IMG/VR virus record: IMGVR_UViG_3300032282_003162
Coordinates: 1-23,813 of that record
Origin: a virus
DNA length: 23,813 nucleotides
Direction: 5' to 3' (one strand)
The notes below the pieces were generated by a model. It saw nothing but the letters and a program-made list of their open reading frames with translations, did not search any database and had not been told where the DNA came from. Of this stretch, positions 1 through 7,990 are shown one piece after another. A program made the position numbers and the translations under genes. The number at the start of each line of letters is the position of its first letter. Position 1 is the stretch's first letter.

Positions 1-207
1 CTAGCGCACAGCGTACAGTTTACGAAGGAAGCTTATGAGATGGGCTTTGATATTCTGGTTACTCAATTCAAAGATCCATCGTTGCTAACTATTTTTAGAT
101 TTATTGGCAAGGACAAGCCCGATGGCATGGGTTATCAAGTAAAAGAATCCAATGGTTTGTATACTGTGACCGTAGCCCTTGGACCTCGCCGCGAAGGGAG
201 CATGTAA
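1..207 (+). CDS. 3' end of an unrecognised phage gene (partial)
   Basis: The first reading frame is open from the window edge to a TAA at 205-207, giving the last 68 residues of a protein whose start lies outside. The visible part is a mixed, folded-looking sequence with no motif I recognise; it ends GPRREGSM. Its TAA shares one base with the ATG of the next gene (TAATG), so the two are probably translationally coupled and belong to the same late structural operon. By position it may be another virion gene, but nothing in the residues proves this. Confidence 0.75.
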   Translation, partial: LAHSVQFTKEAYEMGFDILVTQFKDPSLLTIFRFIGKDKPDGMGYQVKESNGLYTVTVALGPRREGSM

Positions 208-1898
208 TGGCCGTCGTCGCCGCTTTTGTTGCTGAAGAGGTTTTTGCCAGCGTTGTCGCCGAAGAGGTTTTTGCCAGCGTTGTCGCCGAAGAGTTTTTTT
301 CGGCTGCTGCCGCGCCTATTTTTGAAAGTGCTGTTGGCAGCTCCGCTATTGCCGAGGCAATTGTACCGGTTGCTGAGATTGCGACTGAGGTTGCCACTGC
401 TACAGCAGCAGCTCCTGAGGCCGTGCTCACTGAGTTAAGCCAAGGCATGATGGGGCCGCCGGCTCCGATGAGTTTATCGGAAGCCGTCAACGCCGCCTCT
501 GAGGGAATGCAGTTGGCGCCAGAATTTGATCCGCAAGAAATTGTGCCGGATTTGGCGCCACCAACCGAGGTGACGCCGCCACCTGATTTAACACCGCCTC
601 CTGCTCCATCTCCGCTGGAAAATATGTTGCCGGAGACGCCTAGTAATTTGCCAGAGGCGCCTAATGGATTACCTGAGGCACCGCAGGCACCGGCTGCACC
701 GGAGTTGCAGCAGAATTTGTTGCCTGGCGAAACAGGCGGTATTCCGACAAAGAGCCAATTAAAGCCTGGCCTCGCCTATTTGGCTGACGCCCTTGGTGCT
801 CCGCCCGCGCTAGTCGATGCGCTGAACAACCCAGTTGTCAGCAACATGGTCACCAGCGCGATGAACTCTGGCCTGCGTGGCCGTTCATTGCAAGACACGA
901 TCGAGCGCGCCTTAATTTCTGGTGCCGGCGCCGGTGCTGGAATGTTAGCTACCGACGCTACATCCGACCTTGGTTCAGCGACATCAAAGGTTGCTGGACG
1001 CCTAGCTAATTACGCCACAACCTCTGTGTTGAGCGGCAAGACGCCTGATGTTGAGGGCTTCCTTGGACAAGCGGCGCTGCAGATAGGTATTAACACCATG
1101 GCAGGCGAGCTACCTGATTGGGCAAAGCCGGCTGCAAATATGGCTGGCAACTACCTTGCCTCGGAGTTGATGCCATCCAAAGCACCTACGGCGCCTGTGC
1201 ACCTGACCGCGGGAACTCCGACAGGTCTTCCTACGGCTTCCACGGGCACGCTTGGAACCTCGACCGGCGGCGGCTTGCCTGTAAGCCTTGTGCAAAAAGC
1301 TTCACCAACCGACCAATATGCAGCATCGCAGTTTGGCCAAATACTTGGCGATGAAAGTGGATCGACCAATACGCCGATCCGATATGGGAATCAATTTGCG
1401 CGGCCGATGTTGGCGCCGGGCCTCTTAACGACTACGCAACCCCAAGACCAGCAGACGCCTTCGTTGTTCTCTGGATTAACGCCTGAGCAAGCAAGCCTTG
1501 TGTCAAGCAACATAACGGATCAAAATGTTGACCTAGATCCGTCTTTGAAGAACCTGTTGTTGGCCAGAGGCTATGCGGTTGGTGGACCGGTTGATTTTGT
1601 GCCCGGCCCCGAAGACAGGCTGTATGCGCGGCATTACAAACGCGGATTTGCGGTAAATGGTCCGGGCACCGGTCAGTCAGACGACATCCCAACCATGTTG
1701 GCAGATGGCGAATATGTGATTGATGCAGACACTGTAGCGCAGCTGGGTGATGGCTCTTCTAAAGCAGGCGCAAACATCTTGGATAAATTCCGTGAGGAAA
1801 TCCGCAAGCATAAGCGTTCTGCACCGGTAGATAAAATCCCTCCTGCGGCTAAGAGTCCGTTGGAATACTTGAAGATGGCGAGGAAAAAACATGGCTGA
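207..1898 (+). CDS. Putative virion structural protein, Ala/Pro-rich, with conserved C-terminal GTGxSDDIP...DGEYVIDA module
   Basis: This is a 563-residue protein. The start ATG is preceded by AAGGGAG and overlaps the upstream stop (TAATG). Residues 1-40 contain a tandem repeat (EEVFASVVA twice). Residues about 100-185 are a proline-rich spacer with PPTEVTPPPD and repeated LPEAP units. The central part is small-residue rich. The C-terminal ~110 residues hold GYAVGGPVDF (455-464), then GPGTGQSDDIP and LADGEYVIDADTV. I know this combination from uncharacterised virion-associated proteins of marine and freshwater podophages, where it sits near tail and internal-protein genes. The role is inferred as a structural or ejected protein; no enzymatic motif is visible. 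The next gene starts eight bases before its stop. Confidence 0.75.
   Translation: MAVVAAFVAEEVFASVVAEEVFASVVAEEFFSAAAAPIFESAVGSSAIAEAIVPVAEIATEVATATAAAPEAVLTELSQGMMGPPAPMSLSEAVNAASEGMQLAPEFDPQEIVPDLAPPTEVTPPPDLTPPPAPSPLENMLPETPSNLPEAPNGLPEAPQAPAAPELQQNLLPGETGGIPTKSQLKPGLAYLADALGAPPALVDALNNPVVSNMVTSAMNSGLRGRSLQDTIERALISGAGAGAGMLATDATSDLGSATSKVAGRLANYATTSVLSGKTPDVEGFLGQAALQIGINTMAGELPDWAKPAANMAGNYLASELMPSKAPTAPVHLTAGTPTGLPTASTGTLGTSTGGGLPVSLVQKASPTDQYAASQFGQILGDESGSTNTPIRYGNQFARPMLAPGLLTTTQPQDQQTPSLFSGLTPEQASLVSSNITDQNVDLDPSLKNLLLARGYAVGGPVDFVPGPEDRLYARHYKRGFAVNGPGTGQSDDIPTMLADGEYVIDADTVAQLGDGSSKAGANILDKFREEIRKHKRSAPVDKIPPAAKSPLEYLKMARKKHG
234..287 (+). repeat. Two perfect 27-bp tandem repeats in the 5' end of a structural gene
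   Basis: A 27-bp unit beginning GAAGAGGTTTTTGCC occurs twice without mismatch at 234-260 and 261-287. A decayed third copy follows (GAAGAG then a run of seven T) and a related VVAAFVA stretch precedes it. The unit is a multiple of three and encodes EEVFASVVA, so copy-number change would lengthen the protein without a frameshift. Confidence 0.9.
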
Positions 1899-3048
1899 TC
1901 CAGCAACACCAGGCTTTTGGCAGGGAGCGGCGCTTCCTGATGTTAAAACAACAACACAGACGGCCACTACCGCCCCCGCTTGGTACAACAATTTCCTGAG
2001 CGGCCTATCCACTGCTGGTGGAGAGGCTGTTACTAAGGGTGGTGTTGCAGGCTTCTCAGACCTACAGAACCAAGTATTTGGCGCAGCTCCAACGGCCGTT
2101 ACTGCGGGACAGGGTGCACTTGGCACGGCGGTGAACACCGCCACGAATGTGGCCAACACGCCAACGATTGACATGATCTCTCAGTACATGAATCCGTACA
2201 CCCAACAGGTTGTCGGTGAAATCGGTCGTTTGGGTCAACAAAACTGGGAGAACAAGATTGCTCCCGGCGCCACCTCTGCAGCCGTAGGCTCTGGTCAATT
2301 TGGTTCTACCCGCGGCATGAATGTTTACGGAAATCTTGCTCGTGAAGCAAACCGCGATGTATTAGGGCAACAATCCACGGCATTGCAGGGCGGCTTTGAC
2401 TCTGCTTTGAAGGCAGCGCAAGCACAGCAGATGTTGGAATTGCAAGCGGCGCAACAGTTGGGAACTTTATCGGGAACCCAATACACGCAGGGCACCGGCG
2501 GTCTAGATGTATTGAACAAGCTTGGCGCACAACAGCAAGCGCTTGAGCAAGCCAAGCTTAATTACCCGATGAGCGCATTGGGTCAGGTTTCTAGCCTGCT
2601 TAAGGGCTACACGGTGCCAACAACGGTCACGCAAAATTACACCGGTCCGATGCCCGGCGCCTACGCCAAGTCCCCAGCTGAATTGGCTGGCACGCTTACG
2701 ACTGGCGCTCTTGGATTCCTCACGCCAGATAAATCTGGTGTGGCTCCATATAAGAGTGTTATTTCTGGCATTAAAGATATTTCTTCAATGCTTGGTGGCA
2801 GCAGCGGATTTCCTGCAATTGATGTGAGCAGCGGAGGTTATGGATCTCCTGTTGCTGGTACTGGTACGGGTGGCGGGCCAGGTCTTGGCCAAGTTATAGG
2901 CAACGATGGCAATATTTATAACGACCCAACTTATGGCACGGCTAACAATCAAACACCAAGCTACCCAGATATTTGGTCTACGCCACAAGACTTATTTGAT
3001 CAAAACAACATCCAATTTGATCCAACCCTTTCTGATAACCCAGGTTAA
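1891..3048 (+). CDS. Putative virion/internal structural protein (385 aa)
   Basis: The protein has 385 residues. Its ATG lies inside the end of the preceding gene, with AGGA six bases upstream. Residues about 90-150 contain ISQYMNPYTQQVVGEIGRLG followed by GSGQFGSTRGMNVYGNLARE, a block I recognise from uncharacterised structural proteins of podophages, usually next to internal virion proteins. Residues about 150-225 are Ala/Gln-rich and probably helical (AQAQQMLELQAAQQLGTL). The C-terminal ~130 residues are Gly/Ser/Pro-rich and likely flexible. No signal peptide, transmembrane segment or catalytic motif is seen. Context within four consecutive large proteins of this composition supports a virion role; whether it is a tail, adaptor or ejected protein cannot be said. 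Confidence 0.7.
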   Translation: MADPATPGFWQGAALPDVKTTTQTATTAPAWYNNFLSGLSTAGGEAVTKGGVAGFSDLQNQVFGAAPTAVTAGQGALGTAVNTATNVANTPTIDMISQYMNPYTQQVVGEIGRLGQQNWENKIAPGATSAAVGSGQFGSTRGMNVYGNLAREANRDVLGQQSTALQGGFDSALKAAQAQQMLELQAAQQLGTLSGTQYTQGTGGLDVLNKLGAQQQALEQAKLNYPMSALGQVSSLLKGYTVPTTVTQNYTGPMPGAYAKSPAELAGTLTTGALGFLTPDKSGVAPYKSVISGIKDISSMLGGSSGFPAIDVSSGGYGSPVAGTGTGGGPGLGQVIGNDGNIYNDPTYGTANNQTPSYPDIWSTPQDLFDQNNIQFDPTLSDNPG

Positions 3049-3053
3049 TAAAA

Positions 3054-4769
3054 ATGCCATTTGATATTGGAACTTTTTTATCTGGTCTGGCTGGTGGAGC
3101 CACTGGTAAGTCATTAGGTACGGAATCTCCTGTAGCCAGTGGCTTGTCTACTGTGCCGGCAGAGCCTCCAGTATCAGAAGCGCCTGCGACATACGATGAA
3201 ACACGCGCCGCCTATTTAAGAAAAGCAGCCAGCCTTGAAAGATTGCAAAACGACTTAATAAAGTCTCTCGAGTACAGAGCTCAAGGCAGCCCGTCAGACA
3301 AATTTTTTGCACTTGCTCGTGGCTTTGCGGCGCCCAATCCAACGGGTGAATTTGCCTCCGCGTTTGGTAACGCGATTGGATCGTATCAAGACCAGCAGGC
3401 AAAAGAGCGCGCTGCACAGCAACAGCTCGCACAAATTCGACTTGCTCTCGGACAGCAGCAGCTTGCACAGCAGAAAGAAATGGTTGAGCTCGCGCGTCAA
3501 GGACGCATTCAAGAGCTTGGCAAAAATCTGTACACGACTGCGACGCTTAAACAGCCTGAGCCTACTGGAACATTCTATGGCGGGGAATCTAAAGGTTTCC
3601 CAATCCGCGATGACGCAGGGAATATTATGCCTGGCGCGGATGTCATGCCCGGCAAAACCGTACAGCGGCTGAATCCAGAAGTGTTGCGACAAATGATGTC
3701 CGTTGATCCAAAAGGAACAATGGAATATCTGCAAGCGCAAAAGACTGTGCAAGAGATCACTGCACCGAAGACACAAAAGCTTGGCGCCGAAGAGACCATC
3801 TTCGAGCAAAACGAAGACGGCACATGGAAGGCAATCATGTCTGGCCAAGGCAAGGTTGGCATTGAAGAGAAGATTGCTATGCGGCAGCTCGGACTTGACC
3901 CAACAAACTTGGGTAGTCTGACCGCTGAACAGGCGTCGAAGCTACAAAATCAAATTCGCGTTAACAAGGCTGGAATTGATACAGACATCAATGAGGCAAT
4001 GACGCTGCTTGGAATACCGCTATCGCGCATCAATGATTTGACGCCAATAGAGCGCGGTCAGGTGGAAGCAAAGATACTAGCCAAGAAGACTGCTGCTGCG
4101 CCTAAGACTACGGTCAATGTCGGCGCAGAAAACGAATTCGGTAAGGTGTTTGCTAAGAACCAAGCCGAAGCGTTAAGCGCAGAGCTGGGTGCGGCAAAAG
4201 AAGCCGATAAACTTATTCGCTCTGCATCTGAAATGCGAGATCTTCTGGCGGGCGGAAATGTTATTACTGGACCGCTCGCGGGTGTTGCTCTGCAGGCCAA
4301 TCGTTTTGTTGGAGACCCTGCTAAGGTTCGCGACACGCAGCTGTATCTCAATCAAATGTCTGCAGCCACTCTTGCTGCAATCAAAAGCTCTGGACTTGGT
4401 ACAGGCCAAGGGTTTACTGATAAAGATCGCAAGTTCTTGGAAGAGGCTGTTGCGGGACAAATTACATGGGATGCTAAGACCCTGCAAAAGCTTGCTGATC
4501 TAAACGAATCGGTTGCGCGCAGCTCTATCAGTCGTTGGAATAATATCTACAAGAAAATCCCAACCAAAGTCTTGGAAGGCTTGCCAATGGTTAGCCAAAT
4601 AGAGCAGCCTGCGTTTAACATTCCTAGAGATGCAGCGCGCGGTAATGCTTTTGTGTTAAGCACACACCCTGCTCTTGCTGATATGCAAAAAGCTTCTTTG
4701 CCACCAGATGCTATTTACTTGCGTATGGTAAATGGTCAGCTCAAAGCGTTTAAAAAGGGCGCAGAATAA
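3054..4769 (+). CDS. Putative internal virion / structural protein with coiled coil (571 aa)
   Basis: The protein has 571 residues and starts five bases after the previous stop with only a weak AGG upstream. Residues about 1-50 are Gly/Pro/Ser-rich. Residues about 105-160 are strongly Gln/Ala/Glu-rich (AKERAAQQQLAQIRLALGQQ) and look like a coiled coil. The middle mixes a KAIMSGQGKVG strand-like region with helices. Residues about 440-510 contain SSGLGTGQGFTDKDRKFLEEAVAG, a block seen in other uncharacterised phage virion proteins. No enzyme signature is visible. Its size, helical content and place between other large structural genes suggest an ejection or core protein, which is inference. 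It ends directly at the start codon of the next gene (TAAATG). Confidence 0.7.
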   Translation: MPFDIGTFLSGLAGGATGKSLGTESPVASGLSTVPAEPPVSEAPATYDETRAAYLRKAASLERLQNDLIKSLEYRAQGSPSDKFFALARGFAAPNPTGEFASAFGNAIGSYQDQQAKERAAQQQLAQIRLALGQQQLAQQKEMVELARQGRIQELGKNLYTTATLKQPEPTGTFYGGESKGFPIRDDAGNIMPGADVMPGKTVQRLNPEVLRQMMSVDPKGTMEYLQAQKTVQEITAPKTQKLGAEETIFEQNEDGTWKAIMSGQGKVGIEEKIAMRQLGLDPTNLGSLTAEQASKLQNQIRVNKAGIDTDINEAMTLLGIPLSRINDLTPIERGQVEAKILAKKTAAAPKTTVNVGAENEFGKVFAKNQAEALSAELGAAKEADKLIRSASEMRDLLAGGNVITGPLAGVALQANRFVGDPAKVRDTQLYLNQMSAATLAAIKSSGLGTGQGFTDKDRKFLEEAVAGQITWDAKTLQKLADLNESVARSSISRWNNIYKKIPTKVLEGLPMVSQIEQPAFNIPRDAARGNAFVLSTHPALADMQKASLPPDAIYLRMVNGQLKAFKKGAE

Positions 4770-6761
4770 ATGTCAAAAGACACAGAGATTGACATCAGGA
4801 CGCTTAAACCTGTCACCACCACGGAATCGGGTGGCGATCAGGAAGTGCAGCTACCAGCGCCACCGGCGGGCAAGCCTAAAACATTGGGTCGCGCTTTTGG
4901 TTTGACCGCTCGAGATTTGCTGGAGGCATCATTGAATCCGGTGTCATATGTGCCGGGCGCCGTTCTCGACCTACCATTCGGCGCATATAACTTAGCTCAA
5001 ATGGGCAAAGAATTTGTTGGCGCCGGCAAACCAGACTATGTGCGCCTGCCGTTTACGAGCGGACCGCAAGCCGGTACTACAGTCGCTAATGTGCTTGGTT
5101 TGCCCAAGGCCGAAGATAAGACCGAGCGATTGCTTTCGGGTGTTACGCAGGGCGGGTTGGGCTTAATGTCTCCTGCCGCTCTAGCATCGCTACCCGGCAA
5201 AGCTTCCGGAGTAGCGCAAAATATTCTGCGTGAGATGGTGGGCGTGGCTCCAACGGTTAGCGCTAGTCGTGCGCCATTGACCGTGATGAAAGAGACGCTG
5301 ACCTCACCTCGCGCCGCAAATGTCACCGGCGGAGGCGCTGCCGGCCTTACAAGTTCATATTTAAACGAAGAGGGCGTTAACCCTTACGCTGGGATGCTTG
5401 CGTCGATGGGCGTGGGGATGGTGCCAGGTCTTGCCACGCCGCGCATAAACCCCACCGGATCGTTTTCTGAATTAAACCGCGCTGCAAGCGAGCTCAATAT
5501 TCGCCCTCCAACCGCGGCCATGGTTGACCCACTGTCAAGGCTTGGCCTGATGGAAGGCAAGTTTATGCGTCAGGTTGGCGGCGGCGGCATCGGTGAGGCC
5601 CGCGGCGACATTACTGAAGCCTTGCGTCAGCGTCTGGTGCCGATTGCCTCGTCTTCTGAAAGCCCAGCTGCTGTTGCAGGTGCGGCGATTACCTCGGGCA
5701 TTAAAGATGTTTACATGCCAAGTTTTAGACTTGCATCCAAGTTGGCGTGGAATAACTTTGATAGTTTTATACCTAGCAACACACCTGTGCCAATCAACAA
5801 CACTCAAACGGCGTTGTATGAGCTCACTCAAAAAGTGCCATCGGTGCCCGCGTTGTCAAAGGTGCTGGCCAACCCCAAGGTCTCTGAGATTGCTAGTGCA
5901 ATTGATCAAGCAGCTGCCACAAACTCCTCGTTGTCATTTGATGCACTAAAACAATTGCGCTCGTCAATTGGCGAACAGCTGGACAATCCATCTCTAGTTA
6001 GCGACATACCCTACAGCGATTTAAAGCGTCTGTATGGAGCGCTATCGCGTGACATGGAGGTTGTGGCCAAAGCTCAAGGCAAAGACGCCACAAGGGCTTG
6101 GAGAGAAGCAAACGATATAACCAATCAAGGCCACCAAAAAATTGAGAATTTCCTTGACCCGTTGATTTCCAAGGGTGCGACCCCAGAGACGGTATTTAAC
6201 CTTGCAATTTCTGGTGGCAAGGATGGTGGCACCAGAATTCAGAAAGTGATGGAATCAATCGGACCGGATAACCGGTTAATTGTGGCCAGTAATTTCTTGC
6301 GCAAGATGTCGCTGAATTTGAACGGCGATGACCTCGATGCATTGCGCTTTGCAAAGATGTACAACCAACTAGATCCAGCTGCGCGCAAAGCGCTGTTGGG
6401 CGCTGATGCGATCGGTGCAGAAAATTCGCGACAGCTGCAGCAAATTGCAAAGCTCGGTTCTTCATTGGCTGAAGCGGGTAGACGGGCTCCGCCGCCGACC
6501 GGCATTAACAATATGCTTGGCGCCATTCTGTACGGTCTGGGCGCAACGACCGGAACGGCGATTGGTCAAATGTTTGAATCACCGCTATTAGGCACGATTG
6601 CCGGAACGGCCATCACGCCTGTGGGCACCGGCATTGTTTCTAATCGGATTGTGGCGCCGTCAAGTGTGAGACGCGCCTTTACTGAAAATGCAGCGCCCAG
6701 AGCCGGCATGATTCCGTACCAAGCTCAGAGCGCTTCTGAACGAACCAAGATCCAAGAGTAG
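4770..6761 (+). CDS. Putative internal virion/ejection protein with glycine-zipper C-terminus (663 aa)
   Basis: The protein has 663 residues and its ATG follows the previous TAA immediately; AAGGG lies about ten bases upstream. Gly/Ala/Pro-rich stretches occur at about 35-75 and 125-225. A more ordinary helical region at about 330-580 contains FDALKQLRSSIGEQLDNPS and TRAWREANDITNQGHQKIEN. Near the C-terminus, at about 588-630, there is a small-residue hydrophobic segment (LGAILYGLGATTGTAIGQMF and then LGTIAGTAI) with GxxxG-like spacing that could insert in membranes. Large helical proteins with such segments are typical of podophage ejection proteins that line a channel through the host envelope. 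That role is inferred, not proven. It is the last gene before a terminator. Confidence 0.7.
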   Translation: MSKDTEIDIRTLKPVTTTESGGDQEVQLPAPPAGKPKTLGRAFGLTARDLLEASLNPVSYVPGAVLDLPFGAYNLAQMGKEFVGAGKPDYVRLPFTSGPQAGTTVANVLGLPKAEDKTERLLSGVTQGGLGLMSPAALASLPGKASGVAQNILREMVGVAPTVSASRAPLTVMKETLTSPRAANVTGGGAAGLTSSYLNEEGVNPYAGMLASMGVGMVPGLATPRINPTGSFSELNRAASELNIRPPTAAMVDPLSRLGLMEGKFMRQVGGGGIGEARGDITEALRQRLVPIASSSESPAAVAGAAITSGIKDVYMPSFRLASKLAWNNFDSFIPSNTPVPINNTQTALYELTQKVPSVPALSKVLANPKVSEIASAIDQAAATNSSLSFDALKQLRSSIGEQLDNPSLVSDIPYSDLKRLYGALSRDMEVVAKAQGKDATRAWREANDITNQGHQKIENFLDPLISKGATPETVFNLAISGGKDGGTRIQKVMESIGPDNRLIVASNFLRKMSLNLNGDDLDALRFAKMYNQLDPAARKALLGADAIGAENSRQLQQIAKLGSSLAEAGRRAPPPTGINNMLGAILYGLGATTGTAIGQMFESPLLGTIAGTAITPVGTGIVSNRIVAPSSVRRAFTENAAPRAGMIPYQAQSASERTKIQE

Positions 6762-6781
6762 TAGTGTGTCTCCTCCCCTTG

Positions 6782-6808
6782 AGCCCCGTTGATTCGGGGC
6801 TTTTTTTT
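6782..6808 (+). terminator. Rho-independent terminator of the structural operon
   Basis: A 7-bp GC-rich stem, AGCCCCG (6782-6788) paired with CGGGGCT (6795-6801), with a six-base loop TTGATT, is followed by an uninterrupted T run to 6808. It lies 20 bases after the stop of the last plus-strand structural gene. The minus-strand copy has no U tract downstream, so it should act only on rightward transcription; the convergent operon ends against it. Confidence 0.93.
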
Positions 6809-7085
6809 ATGCGTTGCCGGCCTTGCCAAATAACAGGTGGATTTTGTTCTCCATCTCAGAAATGGCTTTGTTGAGGCCATGTGAGTACGCGACTGTGTAG
6901 ATGTGGCTAATGAACGCGGCGTCGGTTCTGCTGCCGTTATCGTAGTCATCCAAGTGCGCGAGGATGAAGTCCATATTCAACTTGTTATCTGCAATTACCT
7001 TTTCCCAGATTAAGTCTCTCCCAGCAGCGGTTTCAGTGCTTTTGCGGCGTCTTGGAACTCTCCGTCCTTCAGTAGATTTATGCAT
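6807..7085 (-). CDS. Small phage protein of unknown function; start uncertain
   Basis: The open frame gives up to 92 residues, ending GKAGNA. I do not recognise it. The first ~23 residues (from ATG at 7085, with GAGG about ten bases upstream) overlap the previous gene in another frame and are very basic, as expected of an out-of-frame reading. The protein-like part begins around RDLIWEKVIAD. The next in-frame ATG is at 6974, giving a 55-aa product, but it has no clear ribosome site. Thus either the long overlap is real, a TTG (6982) or ATG (6974) is used, or the frame is joined to the upstream gene by a -1 shift. The stop lies inside the T run of the convergent terminator. Confidence 0.5.
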   Translation of the reverse strand: MHKSTEGRRVPRRRKSTETAAGRDLIWEKVIADNKLNMDFILAHLDDYDNGSRTDAAFISHIYTVAYSHGLNKAISEMENKIHLLFGKAGNA

Positions 7086-7228
7086 TCTTTGATTGCCTCA
7101 TTTCTAGCGATTGCTTCGATTTTTCTGGACAACTCCATTACATCCACATTCTCAGCATACACGCCATTGGGCGAGTTGCTCTCGCAGTAAAAGAAAGTTT
7201 GCAGTATTAAATCTTCGCTCATTTTCAT
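7010..7228 (-). CDS. Small phage protein of unknown function (72 aa)
   Basis: The start is set at the ATG at 7228 because it overlaps the TGA of the upstream exonuclease gene (ATGA). A longer reading to 7282 exists but would run 58 bases into that gene. The 72 residues (MKMSEDLILQTFF..., ending PLLGET) are mostly helical in the second half, with IEAIARNEAIKECINLLKDG resembling one or two helical-repeat turns. No catalytic motif is seen. It is the fourth gene of the leftward recombination operon and presumably accessory to it, though nothing shows a direct partner. Confidence 0.65.
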   Translation of the reverse strand: MKMSEDLILQTFFYCESNSPNGVYAENVDVMELSRKIEAIARNEAIKECINLLKDGEFQDAAKALKPLLGET

Positions 7229-7983
7229 ATGTGTCCATTCTTGGTTTGCCAGAACCCAAGTAAATGTTGAAACATATTCCATCCTTTAATCAATTCGTCC
7301 GCTCTCCATTCGTGGACTACGACAAGTCCTGCCGTTGACCGAGACACAAACACATTTGCACACCGAGCCAGCGGCATGTCCAGACCGATACGATAAGCGG
7401 CAATCTGCATCAGGTGCTCGTCATACGCCTGCACCTTTTCAGGATCATCAAATTCTTTTGTTTTGATGTCCACGACAACATTGTCTGCGTGCAGATCCAC
7501 CTTGCCACCAAAGCCGAGCTTGTGAGCAAACGATTTTTCAGAAACCCACTCCTGCATGCCAAAGTGCTTCGTAAGCTCCGCCTCCACCGCCTTGACCTGT
7601 TGCTCGTGCCCCTTGATTCCCTCGCCGCGGTAAAACTGCTCGATGGATGCGTGGATGTCGGTGCCGGCGTCTGCTGCGTTTTTGCCCTGCTCTTTGCTGT
7701 CCGTGATGATCCGGTCGAGGTAGTCTTCTTCCGCCTCGCCATCGCGGCGTGGTAGCGTCAGAGCGGCATATAAGACCTGTCGCTGCAGCCACTGTGTCAG
7801 CGCTGGCTTGGCGGCCACATTTAAAATCGTTGTGACCGACGGCACCAGATTCTCTTTGCGGGCATCACGAAGCGTGGTGTTGCGCTCCTTGCCGTTGGCT
7901 CCGATGATTGTGTAGCGAGGCACCCCCTCTCGGGTGTACCAGTGCCCCGCCTCCGCAGCATATTGTTTGACAATTAGGCTCAT
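7225..7983 (-). CDS. PD-(D/E)XK exonuclease, Cas4/RecB-like phage recombination nuclease
   Basis: The protein has 252 residues from ATG 7983, preceded by TGAGG that overlaps the upstream stop; 12 extra in-frame residues upstream are rejected. Core motifs of the RecB-like nuclease fold are in order: GTDIH (107-111), then GGKVDLHADNVVVDIKTK, with D163, D172 and K174 forming D-x8-D-x-K, and QIAAY (193-197, the QxxxY motif). I see no four-cysteine iron-sulfur cluster, unlike true Cas4. The family resects DNA ends. Next to an SSB-like gene this is the usual phage annealing or recombination arrangement, although no recognisable annealase is present. The operon order is 59-aa protein, SSB-like protein, nuclease, two small proteins. 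Confidence 0.9.
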   Translation of the reverse strand: MSLIVKQYAAEAGHWYTREGVPRYTIIGANGKERNTTLRDARKENLVPSVTTILNVAAKPALTQWLQRQVLYAALTLPRRDGEAEEDYLDRIITDSKEQGKNAADAGTDIHASIEQFYRGEGIKGHEQQVKAVEAELTKHFGMQEWVSEKSFAHKLGFGGKVDLHADNVVVDIKTKEFDDPEKVQAYDEHLMQIAAYRIGLDMPLARCANVFVSRSTAGLVVVHEWRADELIKGWNMFQHLLGFWQTKNGHI

Positions 7984-7990
7984 GTGCGCC

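Noticed and set aside
294-300. Run of seven T as a possible frameshift site
   Set aside because: The run is not in the phase needed for a -1 slippery heptamer, and the gene continues in frame for another 530 residues.
101-490. 129-aa minus-strand frame over the start of the structural gene
   Set aside because: It is the reverse of the Ala/Val repeat region, crosses two plus-strand genes and has low-complexity content explained by the opposite strand.
3294-3848. 184-aa minus-strand frame
   Set aside because: It lies wholly inside the 571-aa gene, has Cys/Leu/Ser-rich shadow composition and no ribosome site or neighbours on that strand.
7225-7983. Nuclease as a CRISPR Cas4
   Set aside because: There is no repeat array or cas gene in the window, and the four cysteines of the Cas4 iron-sulfur cluster are missing.
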